From Gammaproteobacteria bacterium 39-13 (GTDB lineage: Bacteria > Pseudomonadota > Gammaproteobacteria > Berkiellales > Berkiellaceae): DNA of 38,248 nt. The DNA lies in NCBI GenBank assembly GCA_001898235.1, contig MKTN01000063.1, positions 1-38,248 on the forward strand, written 5' to 3'. The position numbers and the translations under genes were made by a program. Below are positions 24,115-35,676 of this stretch, in pieces (the first letter of the stretch is position 1; each line of letters begins with the position of its first letter). The notes beneath the pieces were generated by a model. It worked only from the letters and a program-made list of their open reading frames with translations. It searched no databases and was not told the origin of the DNA.

Positions 24115-25943
24115 TATTCCACTGTCACTGACTTCGCCAAATTCCTGGGTTGATCAACATCAGTGCCTTTGATGACAGCAACATGATAAGCAAGCAATTG
24201 TAACAAGACTGAAAATGTCATGGGGGCGAGCAATTCACCTACCTGCGGAATTTCAATCACGGTCATATCTTTGTGTGAAGTTAATTCTGTGCCACGTTCA
24301 GCCAGCACAATCAATTCGCCCTGGCGAGCACGCACTTCTTGTAAATTAGAAGTTAATTTGTCTAATAAATGATCATGTGCCGCCAAAGCAACCACCGGCA
24401 TGTGTTTATCAACTAAGGCCAGTGGCCCATGTTTTAATTCACCAGCAGAATAGGCTTCTGCATGAATATAAGAAATTTCTTTTAATTTTAATGCACCTTC
24501 TTTGACGATGGGGTAGTGAATGCCACGTCCAATAAAAAGCGCATGCTCTCTACCATCAAATCGGTGTGCTAATTTTGCAATCGCTTCATCTAACTGCAAA
24601 ACTTGTTCAATTAATTGAGGTAAAGCACGTAATGCCGGCACAATTTGGTGCCGCTCCAATTCTTCATTGTCATTTCGTCTTCCCAAGCATTGCACTAACA
24701 TTAAAAGCGCAATTAACTGGGTACTAAATGCTTTGGTCGATGCCACGCCAATCTCAGGACCTGCGTGTGTGAGTAACACTAAATCGGCTTCGCGGACCAA
24801 TGAGCTTTCTGGAACATTACATATCGCTAATTTGCCACAATACTTATCAGAGATAAGCCCACGAATAGCCGCTAAAGTATCAGCCGTTTCACCTGATTGA
24901 GAAAGCGCTACAAATAAAGTGCCAGGATTAATGACGACACGTCTATATCGCACTTCGCTGGCCACTTCTACTTGGCAAGGGATCCCAACAATTTGTTCTA
25001 TCCAATACTTTGCGACAAGTCCTGCATGGTAGCTGGTACCGCAAGCAACAATTTGTACCGCTCGTGTTCTATCAAAAATTTCCGAAGCATTTGCACCGAA
25101 TATGGCATCAGGAATATCATTTTCATGTAATCGACCAGCTAAACAGGAGCGGATCGCTTCTGGCTGCTCAAAAATTTCTTTTTGCATATAATGCCGGTAT
25201 TTGCCACGATCGGTGCTTTGAACGGTTAATGCAATCTTTCTTACTTTGCGTTCTACCTTAACGCCTTGGCGATCGTAAATTTGATAATGATCACGAAAGA
25301 TTTCTGCGACATCACCATCTTCTAAAATGACAAAATCTTGCGTAAAAGGCAGTAACGCTAAGCTATCAGAGGCAACGAAGTTTTCACCCACACCAAGGCC
25401 TATGACCAAGGGAGCACCATGGCGTGCGGCGATAATTCTATCGGGTGCAGTGTGAGAAACAACGACTAAAGCATAAGCACCTTGAAGTTCTCTCATGGTA
25501 GATTGCATTGCCGTCAATAAATCTGACGATTCCATCTGCATACCTATCCATTGCACAATCACTTCAGAATCTGTTTCAGACTGAAATTCAACGCCTTGTT
25601 TTAACAATGCTTCACGAAGTGGAAGATAATTTTCAATGATGCCGTTATGTACTAAAGCTATTTTATTTTGAAACATGTGGGGATGAGCGTTGTTTTCGCT
25701 CGGTTTTCCATGTGTTGCCCAGCGCGTGTGGGCAATGCCCACTTTGCCTAATAATGGCTCCTTGTCATGAGCTTGCGATAATTGATTTACTTTACCGCAA
25801 ATTCTAAGGCGCTCTAATTGCCCGGCTTCATTTAATACCGCCATTCCCGCAGAATCATAGCCACGATATTCGAGACGTTTTAATCCTTCCAATAAAATAG
25901 GAGAAATATCTCGTTGCGCTACTGCTCCGGTTATCCCACACAT
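24114..25943 (-). CDS. glmS: Glutamine-fructose-6-phosphate aminotransferase (isomerising)
   Basis: 609 residues, equal to E. coli GlmS. It makes glucosamine-6-phosphate from fructose-6-phosphate and glutamine, the first step to UDP-GlcNAc. The N-terminal glutaminase begins MCGITGAVA with the Cys nucleophile at position 2 and has RLEYRGYDSAGMA and HTRWATHGKPSENNAHPH. Two SIS domains follow, with CGTSYHAG, SQSGETADTLAA, and the terminal LAKSVTVE. It starts 20 bp after glmU and overlaps yedK by one base. I saw no glmS ribozyme or GlmZ-like leader here; the gap to glmU is too short. Confidence 0.98.
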   Translation of the reverse strand: MCGITGAVAQRDISPILLEGLKRLEYRGYDSAGMAVLNEAGQLERLRICGKVNQLSQAHDKEPLLGKVGIAHTRWATHGKPSENNAHPHMFQNKIALVHNGIIENYLPLREALLKQGVEFQSETDSEVIVQWIGMQMESSDLLTAMQSTMRELQGAYALVVVSHTAPDRIIAARHGAPLVIGLGVGENFVASDSLALLPFTQDFVILEDGDVAEIFRDHYQIYDRQGVKVERKVRKIALTVQSTDRGKYRHYMQKEIFEQPEAIRSCLAGRLHENDIPDAIFGANASEIFDRTRAVQIVACGTSYHAGLVAKYWIEQIVGIPCQVEVASEVRYRRVVINPGTLFVALSQSGETADTLAAIRGLISDKYCGKLAICNVPESSLVREADLVLLTHAGPEIGVASTKAFSTQLIALLMLVQCLGRRNDNEELERHQIVPALRALPQLIEQVLQLDEAIAKLAHRFDGREHALFIGRGIHYPIVKEGALKLKEISYIHAEAYSAGELKHGPLALVDKHMPVVALAAHDHLLDKLTSNLQEVRARQGELIVLAERGTELTSHKDMTVIEIPQVGELLAPMTFSVLLQLLAYHVAVIKGTDVDQPRNLAKSVTVE

Positions 25944-25963
25944 AGTTGTTCCTTAGCTATCAG

Positions 25964-27367
25964 TTATTCTTTGTCTTGCACAGGAGTTTTTTTAGGTCGC
26001 TCCCATGATTTACTACGTTGATTCAACTGCTGCGTTAATGTTAGCTGATACTCTGGTGCATCTTTATTCACTGTAGAGCCAGCTCCAATCGTTGCGCCCT
26101 TACGAATTCGAACAGGGGCAATAAGCTGTGAATCAGATCCAATATGGACTTCATCTTCAATAATGGTTTGATATTTATTGGCGCCATCATAATTACAAGT
26201 GATCGTACCAGCTCCAATGTTGACATCTTGCCCCATGGTTGTATCGCCGATGTAGCTGAGATGATTAATTTTTGATGCATTTCCAATAAAGCTGTTTTTT
26301 ATTTCTACAAAATTTCCAATATGAACCTTATCAGCTAAAACGGTGCCAGGACGCAATCTTGCAAAAGGTCCCACAATCGCTCCACTGCCAATCTTAACGC
26401 CATCTAAGTGGCTATTAGCTAAAACGATTGTTCCTTCGCCAATTTCACAATTAATCAGGACACAATTAGGCCCAATCTGGACACCTTTACGCAGAATAAT
26501 GTCACCCTCTAAAACCACATTCACATCAATTTTGACATCACTTTCGGCTTGTAACGTGCCGCGTAAATCAAAACGTAGAGGATCACAAATTAAAACGCCT
26601 TCTTTTAAAAAGGCAGTAGCAATAAAGCGCTGATAATGCCTTTCGGCTTCAACTTGCTGCAATCTATCATTTACCCCCAACACTTCATGTTCAACGCTGG
26701 GATGTACAGTAACAATAGGCACATTGTCATTAACGGCCAATTGCACAATGTCGGTTAAATAATATTCGCCTTGTTTATTTTTATTGTTTAGCTGAGGAAG
26801 CCAACGATTTAAGTGCTTGGCTTCAACGACAAAAATGCCCGTATTCACTTCATGAATTTGTCGCTCAATATCGTTTGCATCTCGTTCTTCAACAATGCGC
26901 TTCACTGCGCCATTTTCATCGCGAACAATTCGACCTAAACCAAAAGGTGACTGCAGATTGACAGTCAACACCCCCACTGCACTTTTGGGTGTGGCATTCA
27001 ATAATCTTCGCAAAGTTTGCGCTGAAATTAAGGGAACATCACCATACAAAATAATAACGCGATGATTTTCAGGTAGCACAGGAAGGGCTTTCGCAACAGC
27101 ATCTCCAGTACCCTGTTGTGTGGTTTGCTCCACCCAGGTAATCGCTTCATCAGAAAAAGCGGCTTTAAGTGTTTGGCCGCCATAGCCATAAACAACAACG
27201 ATCTGCTTGGGTCCCAGCGTCTTCGCTGTTGCTACCACGTGCGCTAACATTGGCTTACCGCCAATGGTGTGCAATACCTTGGGTAGCTGAGACTTCATCC
27301 TTGTCCCTTGTCCTGCTGCTAGCACGACAATACTCAAATCCATGTCTAAAGCTGTCGTCATAATCAT
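25964..27367 (-). CDS. glmU: Bifunctional GlmU: GlcN-1-P acetyltransferase / GlcNAc-1-P uridyltransferase
   Basis: 467 residues; E. coli GlmU has 456. It acetylates glucosamine-1-phosphate and then adds UMP to give UDP-GlcNAc. The N-terminal nucleotidyltransferase has VLAAGQGTRMKSQLPKVLH, YGDVPLI and EVNTGIFV. The C-terminal left-handed beta helix of hexapeptide repeats contains GPFARLRPGT, KIGSGAIVG, NIGAGTITCNYDGANKY and IGAGSTV. Several Met codons lie near the start (27367, 27361, 27343); the second has GGTAA upstream, so the true start may be two residues in. The atp terminator lies just upstream, so glmU-glmS-yedK needs its own promoter. Confidence 0.97.
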   Translation of the reverse strand: MIMTTALDMDLSIVVLAAGQGTRMKSQLPKVLHTIGGKPMLAHVVATAKTLGPKQIVVVYGYGGQTLKAAFSDEAITWVEQTTQQGTGDAVAKALPVLPENHRVIILYGDVPLISAQTLRRLLNATPKSAVGVLTVNLQSPFGLGRIVRDENGAVKRIVEERDANDIERQIHEVNTGIFVVEAKHLNRWLPQLNNKNKQGEYYLTDIVQLAVNDNVPIVTVHPSVEHEVLGVNDRLQQVEAERHYQRFIATAFLKEGVLICDPLRFDLRGTLQAESDVKIDVNVVLEGDIILRKGVQIGPNCVLINCEIGEGTIVLANSHLDGVKIGSGAIVGPFARLRPGTVLADKVHIGNFVEIKNSFIGNASKINHLSYIGDTTMGQDVNIGAGTITCNYDGANKYQTIIEDEVHIGSDSQLIAPVRIRKGATIGAGSTVNKDAPEYQLTLTQQLNQRSKSWERPKKTPVQDKE

Positions 27368-27391
27368 TACCGTTTATTGAAGCGCTATAAT

Positions 27392-27419
27392 AAAAAGGGT
27401 AGTCAATGCCACCCTTTTT
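27392..27419 (-). terminator. Intrinsic terminator of the atp operon
   Basis: AAAAAGGGT (27392-27400) and ACCCTTTTT (27411-27419) form a 9-bp stem with a 10-nt loop. On the minus strand it ends in TTTTTATT. It lies 22 bp past the atpC stop and before glmU, separating the two operons. Confidence 0.8.
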
Positions 27420-27441
27420 TACCTATCCCTTTTTACTCATT

Positions 27442-27882
27442 TTATTGATACTTGCCTTTCTTTCTGGCCTCTCTAATGGCACGCAACATACCCGCGGCTC
27501 TTGCAAGTTCAGCACGAGCACGAGCATAGTCAATACTGCTCTTGTCATCAGTTAACATGCGTTCAGCCTGCTGTTGCGCTTTAATCGCCTCAGCTTCATT
27601 AAAGTCTTTTGCTCGCACGACTGTATCCGCCAGAATGGTGACAACCGTTGGTTGTACTTCCAAAATACCACCCGTCACATAAACAACATCTTCTTTGCCT
27701 GAAGCATCTTTAAATCGAATAGGCCCTGGCAGCAACCCTGTTAACAAGGGTGCATGACCTGGGGCAATTTCGAGTTCACCGACAATTCCTGTGACAAAAA
27801 CGCGTTGTGCTTTTCCTGAAAAAATTTCAGCTTCCGCGCTGACAATATCCAAGAAAATTGTCGATACTGATGGCGTAGTCAT
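27442..27882 (-). CDS. atpC: F1 ATP synthase epsilon subunit
   Basis: 146 residues; E. coli AtpC has 139. Epsilon binds gamma in the central stalk and can inhibit ATP hydrolysis. The beta-sandwich domain shows IFLDIVSAEAEIFSGKAQRV, GELEIAPGHAPLLTGLLPGP and VYVTGGILEVQPTVVTILAD. The C-terminal two helices follow, with EAEAIKAQQQAERML and ARAELARAAGMLRAI. Last gene of the operon; it follows atpD by 28 bp and is followed by the operon terminator. Confidence 0.97.
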   Translation of the reverse strand: MTTPSVSTIFLDIVSAEAEIFSGKAQRVFVTGIVGELEIAPGHAPLLTGLLPGPIRFKDASGKEDVVYVTGGILEVQPTVVTILADTVVRAKDFNEAEAIKAQQQAERMLTDDKSSIDYARARAELARAAGMLRAIREARKKGKYQ

Positions 27883-27910
27883 AAAGTAATCTCTCTGTTA
27901 AATCGTTGCA

Positions 27911-29338
<1,428 letters not shown>

Positions 29339-29394
29339 CTAGCCTTTTCCTAGCAAATTGCAGAAAAAGAAATATAAAGTTTTAAAATTTGTCG

Positions 29395-30264
29395 TTAAAC
29401 GGCAGCAGCCCCACCCACAATTTCAGCCAATTCTTGGGTAATTGCTGCTTGTCTGGCTTTGTTATAGGCCAATTGCAAACTATCAATAAAATCGCCCGCA
29501 TTATCAGAAGCACTTTTCATTGCCACCATTCGCGCCGCTTGTTCGCAAGCAAAATTTTCAACTGCGGCATGATACACTTGAGATTCAATAAAACGGGTGA
29601 GTAACAAATCGAGCAATTCTTTCGCATCAGGTTCGTAGATATAATCCCAATGCGCTTTTGGACCTTCATCCACTTCATAATGTTCAGGTGCAATAGGCAA
29701 GAGCTTTTCAAATACTGGCTTTTGACTCATGGTATTGATGAATTTGTTATAGCAAATATATAACGCATCTAATTCACCCTCATCATAAGCGCGCAACATC
29801 ACGCCTACAGGCCCAATCACATCCGCTACACTGGGTGTATCCCCTAAGTGACTTGCAGATGCAATCACGTTGCCTTTAATTCGGCGCAAAAATAACTCGG
29901 CCTTGGAGCCTAAGGCAGCAATAAACGTTTCCTTGCCTTCATCTTGCCATTTTTGCAAATTATCAAGCAGACTCCGGAACATGTTTGTGTTTAAACCACC
30001 ACATAATCCCCGGTCACTGGAAACGACAATGATACCAATTCGCTTTGGCTCTCTAGCAATCAAGTAAGGGTGGCGATACTCAGGATCACCTTCAGCCAAA
30101 TGCTTGATCACAATGCGGATCCGCTCCCAATAAGGTCTGGAGGCAAGCATCCGCGTTTGCGCTTTTCGCATTTTACTGGCAGCAACCATTTGCATAGCAC
30201 GCGTAATTTTTTGCGTGCTTTTAACGCTTTTGATCTTTGATCGAATTTCTTTTGCGCCTGACAT
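29395..30264 (-). CDS. atpG: F1 ATP synthase gamma subunit
   Basis: 289 residues; E. coli AtpG has 287. Gamma is the rotor shaft inside the alpha-beta hexamer. The N-terminal coiled-coil helix reads [20 protein letters not shown], followed by [24 protein letters not shown] and the C-terminal helix ([35 protein letters not shown]) are typical. AAAGGGT precedes the ATG by 5 nt. It lies 9 bp after atpA. Confidence 0.98.
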   Translation of the reverse strand: MSGAKEIRSKIKSVKSTQKITRAMQMVAASKMRKAQTRMLASRPYWERIRIVIKHLAEGDPEYRHPYLIAREPKRIGIIVVSSDRGLCGGLNTNMFRSLLDNLQKWQDEGKETFIAALGSKAELFLRRIKGNVIASASHLGDTPSVADVIGPVGVMLRAYDEGELDALYICYNKFINTMSQKPVFEKLLPIAPEHYEVDEGPKAHWDYIYEPDAKELLDLLLTRFIESQVYHAAVENFACEQAARMVAMKSASDNAGDFIDSLQLAYNKARQAAITQELAEIVGGAAAV

Positions 30265-30273
30265 TTCTACCCT

Positions 30274-31833
30274 TTATTTATTGCTAGAAATATTCCACGT
30301 TTGCGTTTTTTTGAATTGTTCAACAGCAGCCCGTAATTGTGTTTCGATGTTATCGTTGTAATCACAGGTTTTGTTAATTTCATCCATGAGCGCTTTTTGT
30401 TCACTGTTCATATAACGCAACATGGCTTGTTCAAATGCGACCACCTGGTTCAATTCAACATCATCCAAATAACCTTTATCAGCAGCAAATAACACAACAG
30501 CCATTTCTGCTACGCTTAAAGGTGAGTATTGCTTTTGCTTCATGGATTCCATGACGCGTTGACCACGTTCAAGCTGCTTACGGGTAGCTTCGTCAAGATC
30601 AGAAGCAAACTGCGCAAATGCCGCTAATTCTCGGTACTGCGCTAGTGCTAAACGCACACCACCACCCAGCTTTTTAATGATTTTGGTTTGTGCCGCACCG
30701 CCGACACGAGAAACGGAAAGACCTGCGTTAATCGCTGGACGAATACCGGCATTAAACAAATCACTTTCTAAGAATATCTGACCGTCGGTAATAGATATCA
30801 CGTTAGTAGGTACGAACGCAGAAACGTCACCCGCTTGGGTTTCAATAATTGGCAATGCGGTTAATGAGCCGGTTTTGCCTTTTACTGCGCCATTGGTGAG
30901 TTTCTCAACATATTCAGCATTAACTCTCGCTGCACGCTCTAATAAGCGTGAATGGAGATAAAATACGTCACCGGGATACGCTTCACGCCCAGGAGGACGA
31001 CGTAATAATAAGGAAACTTGGCGATAAGCCCAGGCTTGTTTGGTTAAATCATCATAAACAATTAAAGCATCTTGCCCACGATCACGGAAGTATTCACCCA
31101 TCGTGCAACCAGAGTAGGGGGCAATAAATTGTAATGCAGCAGCTTCAGCAGCGGTTGCAGCAACAACTATGGTATGTTCCATTGCGCCAAATTCTTCGAG
31201 CTTTCTCACCACAGCAGCAACAGAAGAGGCTTTTTGTCCTACTGCAACGTAAATACATTTTACGCCTGTGCCCTTTTGGTTAATGATAGCGTCGATAGCA
31301 ATCGCAGTTTTACCTGTTTGACGATCGCCGATGATCAACTCACGTTGTCCGCGACCAACTGGCACCATCGCGTCAATCGCCTTTAGCCCTGTTTGAATAG
31401 GTTGGCTGACGGATTGTCGGGTAATTACCCCAGGTGCTACTTTTTCTACAGGAGAAGTTTCAGTGGTGCCAAGATCACCTTTACCATCAATGGGGCGACC
31501 TAATGCATCTACCACGCGGCCCAATAAAGCTTCGCCGACTGGTACTTCCAAAATACGTCCGGTACATTCCACCGTTTGGCCTTCAGCCAAATGCTCAGAA
31601 GGGCCCAAAACAACCGCACCAACAGAGTCACGCTCTAAGTTGAGAGCCATCCCATAAACATCACCAGGGAATTTAAGCATTTCCCCTTGCATGGCATCGT
31701 TTAAACCATAGATGCGAACGATCCCGTCCCCTACGCTAATGATGGTTCCGACCGTGCGTGCTTTGGCATCAACATCCGTTTTTTCAATACGTTGTCTGAT
31801 AAGTTCACTAATTTCTGAAGGATTAAGTCGCAT
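30274..31833 (-). CDS. atpA: F1 ATP synthase alpha subunit
   Basis: 519 residues; E. coli AtpA has 513. Alpha holds the non-catalytic nucleotide sites and completes the catalytic sites at its interface with beta. Signatures: [14 protein letters not shown] at the N-terminus that docks delta, [10 protein letters not shown], Walker [54 protein letters not shown], and the [10 protein letters not shown] segment. It follows atpH by 18 bp. Confidence 0.98.
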   Translation of the reverse strand: MRLNPSEISELIRQRIEKTDVDAKARTVGTIISVGDGIVRIYGLNDAMQGEMLKFPGDVYGMALNLERDSVGAVVLGPSEHLAEGQTVECTGRILEVPVGEALLGRVVDALGRPIDGKGDLGTTETSPVEKVAPGVITRQSVSQPIQTGLKAIDAMVPVGRGQRELIIGDRQTGKTAIAIDAIINQKGTGVKCIYVAVGQKASSVAAVVRKLEEFGAMEHTIVVAATAAEAAALQFIAPYSGCTMGEYFRDRGQDALIVYDDLTKQAWAYRQVSLLLRRPPGREAYPGDVFYLHSRLLERAARVNAEYVEKLTNGAVKGKTGSLTALPIIETQAGDVSAFVPTNVISITDGQIFLESDLFNAGIRPAINAGLSVSRVGGAAQTKIIKKLGGGVRLALAQYRELAAFAQFASDLDEATRKQLERGQRVMESMKQKQYSPLSVAEMAVVLFAADKGYLDDVELNQVVAFEQAMLRYMNSEQKALMDEINKTCDYNDNIETQLRAAVEQFKKTQTWNISSNK

Positions 31834-31851
31834 ATCTATAGTTCTCGTTTA

Positions 31852-32391
31852 TCAAGAAATACCCACAGCATCGCTGAGCTTAGCGAGCCGCCCACGGATT
31901 GAACCGTCTATAATAAGATCGCCAGCCCGAATAATTGCGCCCCCAATAATGGAAGTGTCTGTTACACATTCCAGGGTAATGTCACAATTCATTCGCGCTT
32001 TTAACGCATTCTTAAAGCGTGATTGATGCTCATCATTCAAAGGAAACGCTGAAATTAATTCTACGTTAACAACGCGTTCAGCTCTTGAGCGCATTTCCTC
32101 GTATAAGGAAGCGATTTCAGGTAACGCTTGCAAGCGTTTAAATCTGCCAAGCGTTTGGAGAAAATTTTGCATCTCTTGCGAATACAGGTCCTTCCCGATA
32201 TCCATAAACAACGTTATAAGCGCTGCCATACTAAATTCAGGATTTTTCATAAGACCGATAATTCGCTTATCTTCAGCGCAAGATGCGGCTAAAGCCAACA
32301 TTTGAGACCACTCAGAGAATCTTTTTTCCTTCTGAGCTAACTCAAATACGGCTTTAGCATATGGTCTGGCAACAATTCGATTTTGCGACAT
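31852..32391 (-). CDS. atpH: F1 ATP synthase delta subunit
   Basis: 179 residues from the ATG at 32391, matching E. coli AtpH (177) at the start (IVARPYAKAVFE). A GTG one codon upstream (32394) is also in frame. Delta links the peripheral stalk to the top of alpha. The C-terminal part has CVTDTSIIGGAIIRAGDLII and DGSIRGRL, the family signature. The ATG shares its A with the atpF stop (TGATG), so translation is coupled. Confidence 0.96.
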   Translation of the reverse strand: MSQNRIVARPYAKAVFELAQKEKRFSEWSQMLALAASCAEDKRIIGLMKNPEFSMAALITLFMDIGKDLYSQEMQNFLQTLGRFKRLQALPEIASLYEEMRSRAERVVNVELISAFPLNDEHQSRFKNALKARMNCDITLECVTDTSIIGGAIIRAGDLIIDGSIRGRLAKLSDAVGIS

Positions 32392-32864
32392 CACACTATT
32401 TCCTGCGCCAGTTTCTCCAGCATATCTTGATGCGCTTTAGGATCGATGGTGCGCTCAAGCACTTTTTCTGCGCCAACCAGGGCAATAGATGCCACTTGTT
32501 TGCGCAAGCTTTCTTTGGCTTGTAGGACCATTTGTCCAACTTCCAAATGTGCTTGCTGAATAATGCGCACACCTTCCTCATGAGCCTGCTGGCGAGAAGC
32601 ATCTACTATGCTGTCCGCTTGCTTCTTTGCTTCTACAATGATGCCGGCGGCGGCTTCTTTACCTTCTTTTAGCATGGCAGTAACCTGCTCCTGCGCTCGA
32701 GAAAGTTCAAGATGCCCACGTTCTGCTGCCGCCAATCCATCAGCAATTTTCGCTTGACGCTCTTTCAATGCCTTAATAACAGGCGGCCACACGAATTGCT
32801 TTGTAAACCATACAAAGAGTAAAAACGTGATCATTTGCCCTATCAGGGTGACGTTAATATTCAC
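32391..32864 (-). CDS. atpF: Fo ATP synthase b subunit
   Basis: 157 residues; E. coli AtpF has 156. It forms the peripheral stalk as a homodimer. One N-terminal membrane helix ([20 protein letters not shown], then VWPPV) is followed by a long charged helix ([20 protein letters not shown]) running to the C-terminus. The start is GTG with AGGAG 8 nt upstream. It overlaps atpH by one base and follows atpE by 22 bp. Confidence 0.97.
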   Translation of the reverse strand: MNINVTLIGQMITFLLFVWFTKQFVWPPVIKALKERQAKIADGLAAAERGHLELSRAQEQVTAMLKEGKEAAAGIIVEAKKQADSIVDASRQQAHEEGVRIIQQAHLEVGQMVLQAKESLRKQVASIALVGAEKVLERTIDPKAHQDMLEKLAQEIV

Positions 32865-32886
32865 TGTTCAACTCCTGGTGGTGAAA

Positions 32887-33198
<312 letters not shown>

Positions 33199-33221
33199 TC
33201 AATATAAACAAAGACGTATTC

Positions 33222-34013
<792 letters not shown>

Positions 34014-34026
34014 TTAATAATTTTGT

Positions 34027-34416
34027 TTATTTTTTTTTAACTCGCGAACATCCCAAAAATATAGGTGCTAGCCAAAACCCAGCCTGTGCCACAATGTACC
34101 CACTAAATAACCACAAAGGGAGAACCCAGGGAATAGACGCGGCGCAAGCAAAACCACAGGCTGTCAGCAAGAGCTTCATTGCTTCCCCCCTATAGAGGGC
34201 TTTCAGCATTCGCTGTGCTGCATGTGCCCCAGAATGAGCAAATACTCGTCGGTACAGATAAATGTTTGGTAACACACATATCAATCCGCCGATGATAAAG
34301 GAGCATGCGTTATCGAGGCTCCAAAATGCCCACACTAACAGGGATGAGATAACGATAGCCACAAACTGCGTTGCAACTGACCAAAACGCATCGTTACAAG
34401 AAAGGCCATGATTCAT
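34027..34416 (-). CDS. atpI: ATP synthase accessory protein AtpI
   Basis: 129 residues with four hydrophobic segments: VATQFVAIVISSLLVWAFWS; FIIGGLICVLPNIYL; LLLTACGFACAASIPWVLPL; and a last one near the C-terminus. AtpI is thought to help assemble the c ring or supply Mg2+, and is dispensable in E. coli. The family is variable, but the size, position at the head of the operon, the GG..CVLPN segment and the SG.IVAQ.GFWLAP-like end all agree. The atp promoter lies upstream. Confidence 0.88.
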   Translation of the reverse strand: MNHGLSCNDAFWSVATQFVAIVISSLLVWAFWSLDNACSFIIGGLICVLPNIYLYRRVFAHSGAHAAQRMLKALYRGEAMKLLLTACGFACAASIPWVLPLWLFSGYIVAQAGFWLAPIFLGCSRVKKK

Positions 34417-34453
34417 TACCGCTTTACCCAGAGATGGCTTGACAAGCGCGCAA

Positions 34454-34482
34454 ATTATACTGGGAGTTCAAGTTTTAATCAA
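34454..34482 (-). promoter_or_regulatory. Sigma70 promoter of the atp operon
   Basis: On the minus strand, TTGATT (34482-34477) stands exactly 17 bp before a consensus TATAAT (34459-34454), about 38 bp upstream of the atpI ATG. It is the best promoter match in the window and sits at the head of the nine-gene operon. Confidence 0.8.
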
Positions 34483-34560
34483 TTACTCACAGAGACTGCT
34501 TTCTGGCTTATTTTATAAGTTAACTATTTCTCAAACTATAATAAGTCAGTGCAATGGTAT

Positions 34561-35532
34561 TCATTGATGGGGTTTTTCTTTGGATGTGCTTGCTGGTGGC
34601 TGTGTGTATTTTTCTTTTAAATTTGTCAGTAGTTTTTGGTAGCTATCTTGCGATAGCGTAAAATGGGATGTCTTATTCATTATTTCTGCTTTTTGCAACG
34701 TTCTTTCAAGCAATTTGCCAATTTCTTCTGACGAGATCTTAGGGTTTGTCGCTATCTCTATCAACCCCTCTAATTCACCTTTAAGACTTTCGGCAAGTTG
34801 TTCCTTGCCACGATACGAACTGCCTTTCGCTAAAGAAAACAATCCTTTTTTAACACCTTGGTACGCCGATCTTATCTTTTGTTCAGGTTGAGATCGTTGC
34901 CCTTTTTCAGTTACCAAACGCTCTATAAAATCTGTCACGTCTAATAAAGCCGCTCTAACATTTTCTATCTGCACATTTTTTTTCTCCATATCTTCAGTTT
35001 GCATTGAAGGGGATGTTACAGGTTTCTTAATTGCTTCTTTTTGTTGCATAATTTGGTTTAAATTGACAATTGACTCTTTGAACGCTCCTTTTTCTTCAGG
35101 GGTAAACTGAAAAGCTCTTCCTGCGGATGAAGTCGCGAATCTTCCGCCAAGTTTTCTGGGATCGGTCAATACTTCTTGCATACGTTTGTCATATTGTACC
35201 CTTCTTGCTTCTTCATTAATGATAAGATCCACATCATCCATTTTTTTAACAAAATCATCTAATCGCGCTTGAATTTCCTCATTGATTGAACTCACCTGAG
35301 TAACTTTCATATATTTTTTTCTTTCTTCGCTATCAAGACTCGGGATCACTCTTTGTTCCTTAAAAACCTTTTGCATTTGTTCTTCAGCATAGATCCCTGT
35401 GCCATTTTTAAAAGCATCTTCACCATAAAATCGCACGATAGCTTTTTCCATAAGGCTTCTTATTTTCCTTAGTTCGGCTTGTTTTTTTTCGTTCAATGCT
35501 TGTTGAGCTTTTAATTGTTCGGGGGTCAGCAT
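34561..35532 (-). CDS. Coiled-coil rich protein of unknown function; effector candidate
   Basis: 323 residues with no signal peptide, membrane segment or recognised domain. It is highly charged and mostly helical: EQLKAQQALNEKKQAELRKI at the N-terminus, then NEEIQARLDDFVKKMDDVDL, and helices near 185-215 and 255-320. The tail is polar (PPASTSKEKPHQ). The ribosome site is exceptionally strong (AAAGGAGGAG, 3 nt before the ATG). It lies after two other accessory genes on the same strand and before the atp operon. Lysine- and glutamate-rich coiled-coil proteins of this kind are common among Legionellales secreted proteins, but no direct evidence of secretion is visible. Confidence 0.6.
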   Translation of the reverse strand: MLTPEQLKAQQALNEKKQAELRKIRSLMEKAIVRFYGEDAFKNGTGIYAEEQMQKVFKEQRVIPSLDSEERKKYMKVTQVSSINEEIQARLDDFVKKMDDVDLIINEEARRVQYDKRMQEVLTDPRKLGGRFATSSAGRAFQFTPEEKGAFKESIVNLNQIMQQKEAIKKPVTSPSMQTEDMEKKNVQIENVRAALLDVTDFIERLVTEKGQRSQPEQKIRSAYQGVKKGLFSLAKGSSYRGKEQLAESLKGELEGLIEIATNPKISSEEIGKLLERTLQKAEIMNKTSHFTLSQDSYQKLLTNLKEKYTQPPASTSKEKPHQ

Positions 35533-35632
35533 AGCTCCTCCTTTCGTGTATCATCACGCAAGCGAAACGAAAGAAAATAGAAAGATCCAAATTTAATCTT
35601 TAGATTTTTAAAAAAGGCATTAAGTTCAAAGG

Positions 35633-35659
35633 TGGCGTTGTTTTTTTATCACAACGCCA
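35633..35659 (-). terminator. Hairpin downstream of the HAD-like gene
   Basis: TGGCGTTGT (35633-35641) and ACAACGCCA (35651-35659) form a perfect 9-bp stem with a T-rich 9-nt loop, 18 bp past the stop codon of the HAD-like gene. No U tract follows on the minus strand, so termination is plausible but not assured. Confidence 0.4.
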
Positions 35660-35676
35660 TATGAGGAAGGGTTATT

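Noticed and set aside
25944-25963. Possible glmS leader regulation (ribozyme or GlmZ site)
   Set aside because: The gap between glmU and glmS is 20 bp, too short for a ribozyme, and no such sequence is visible.
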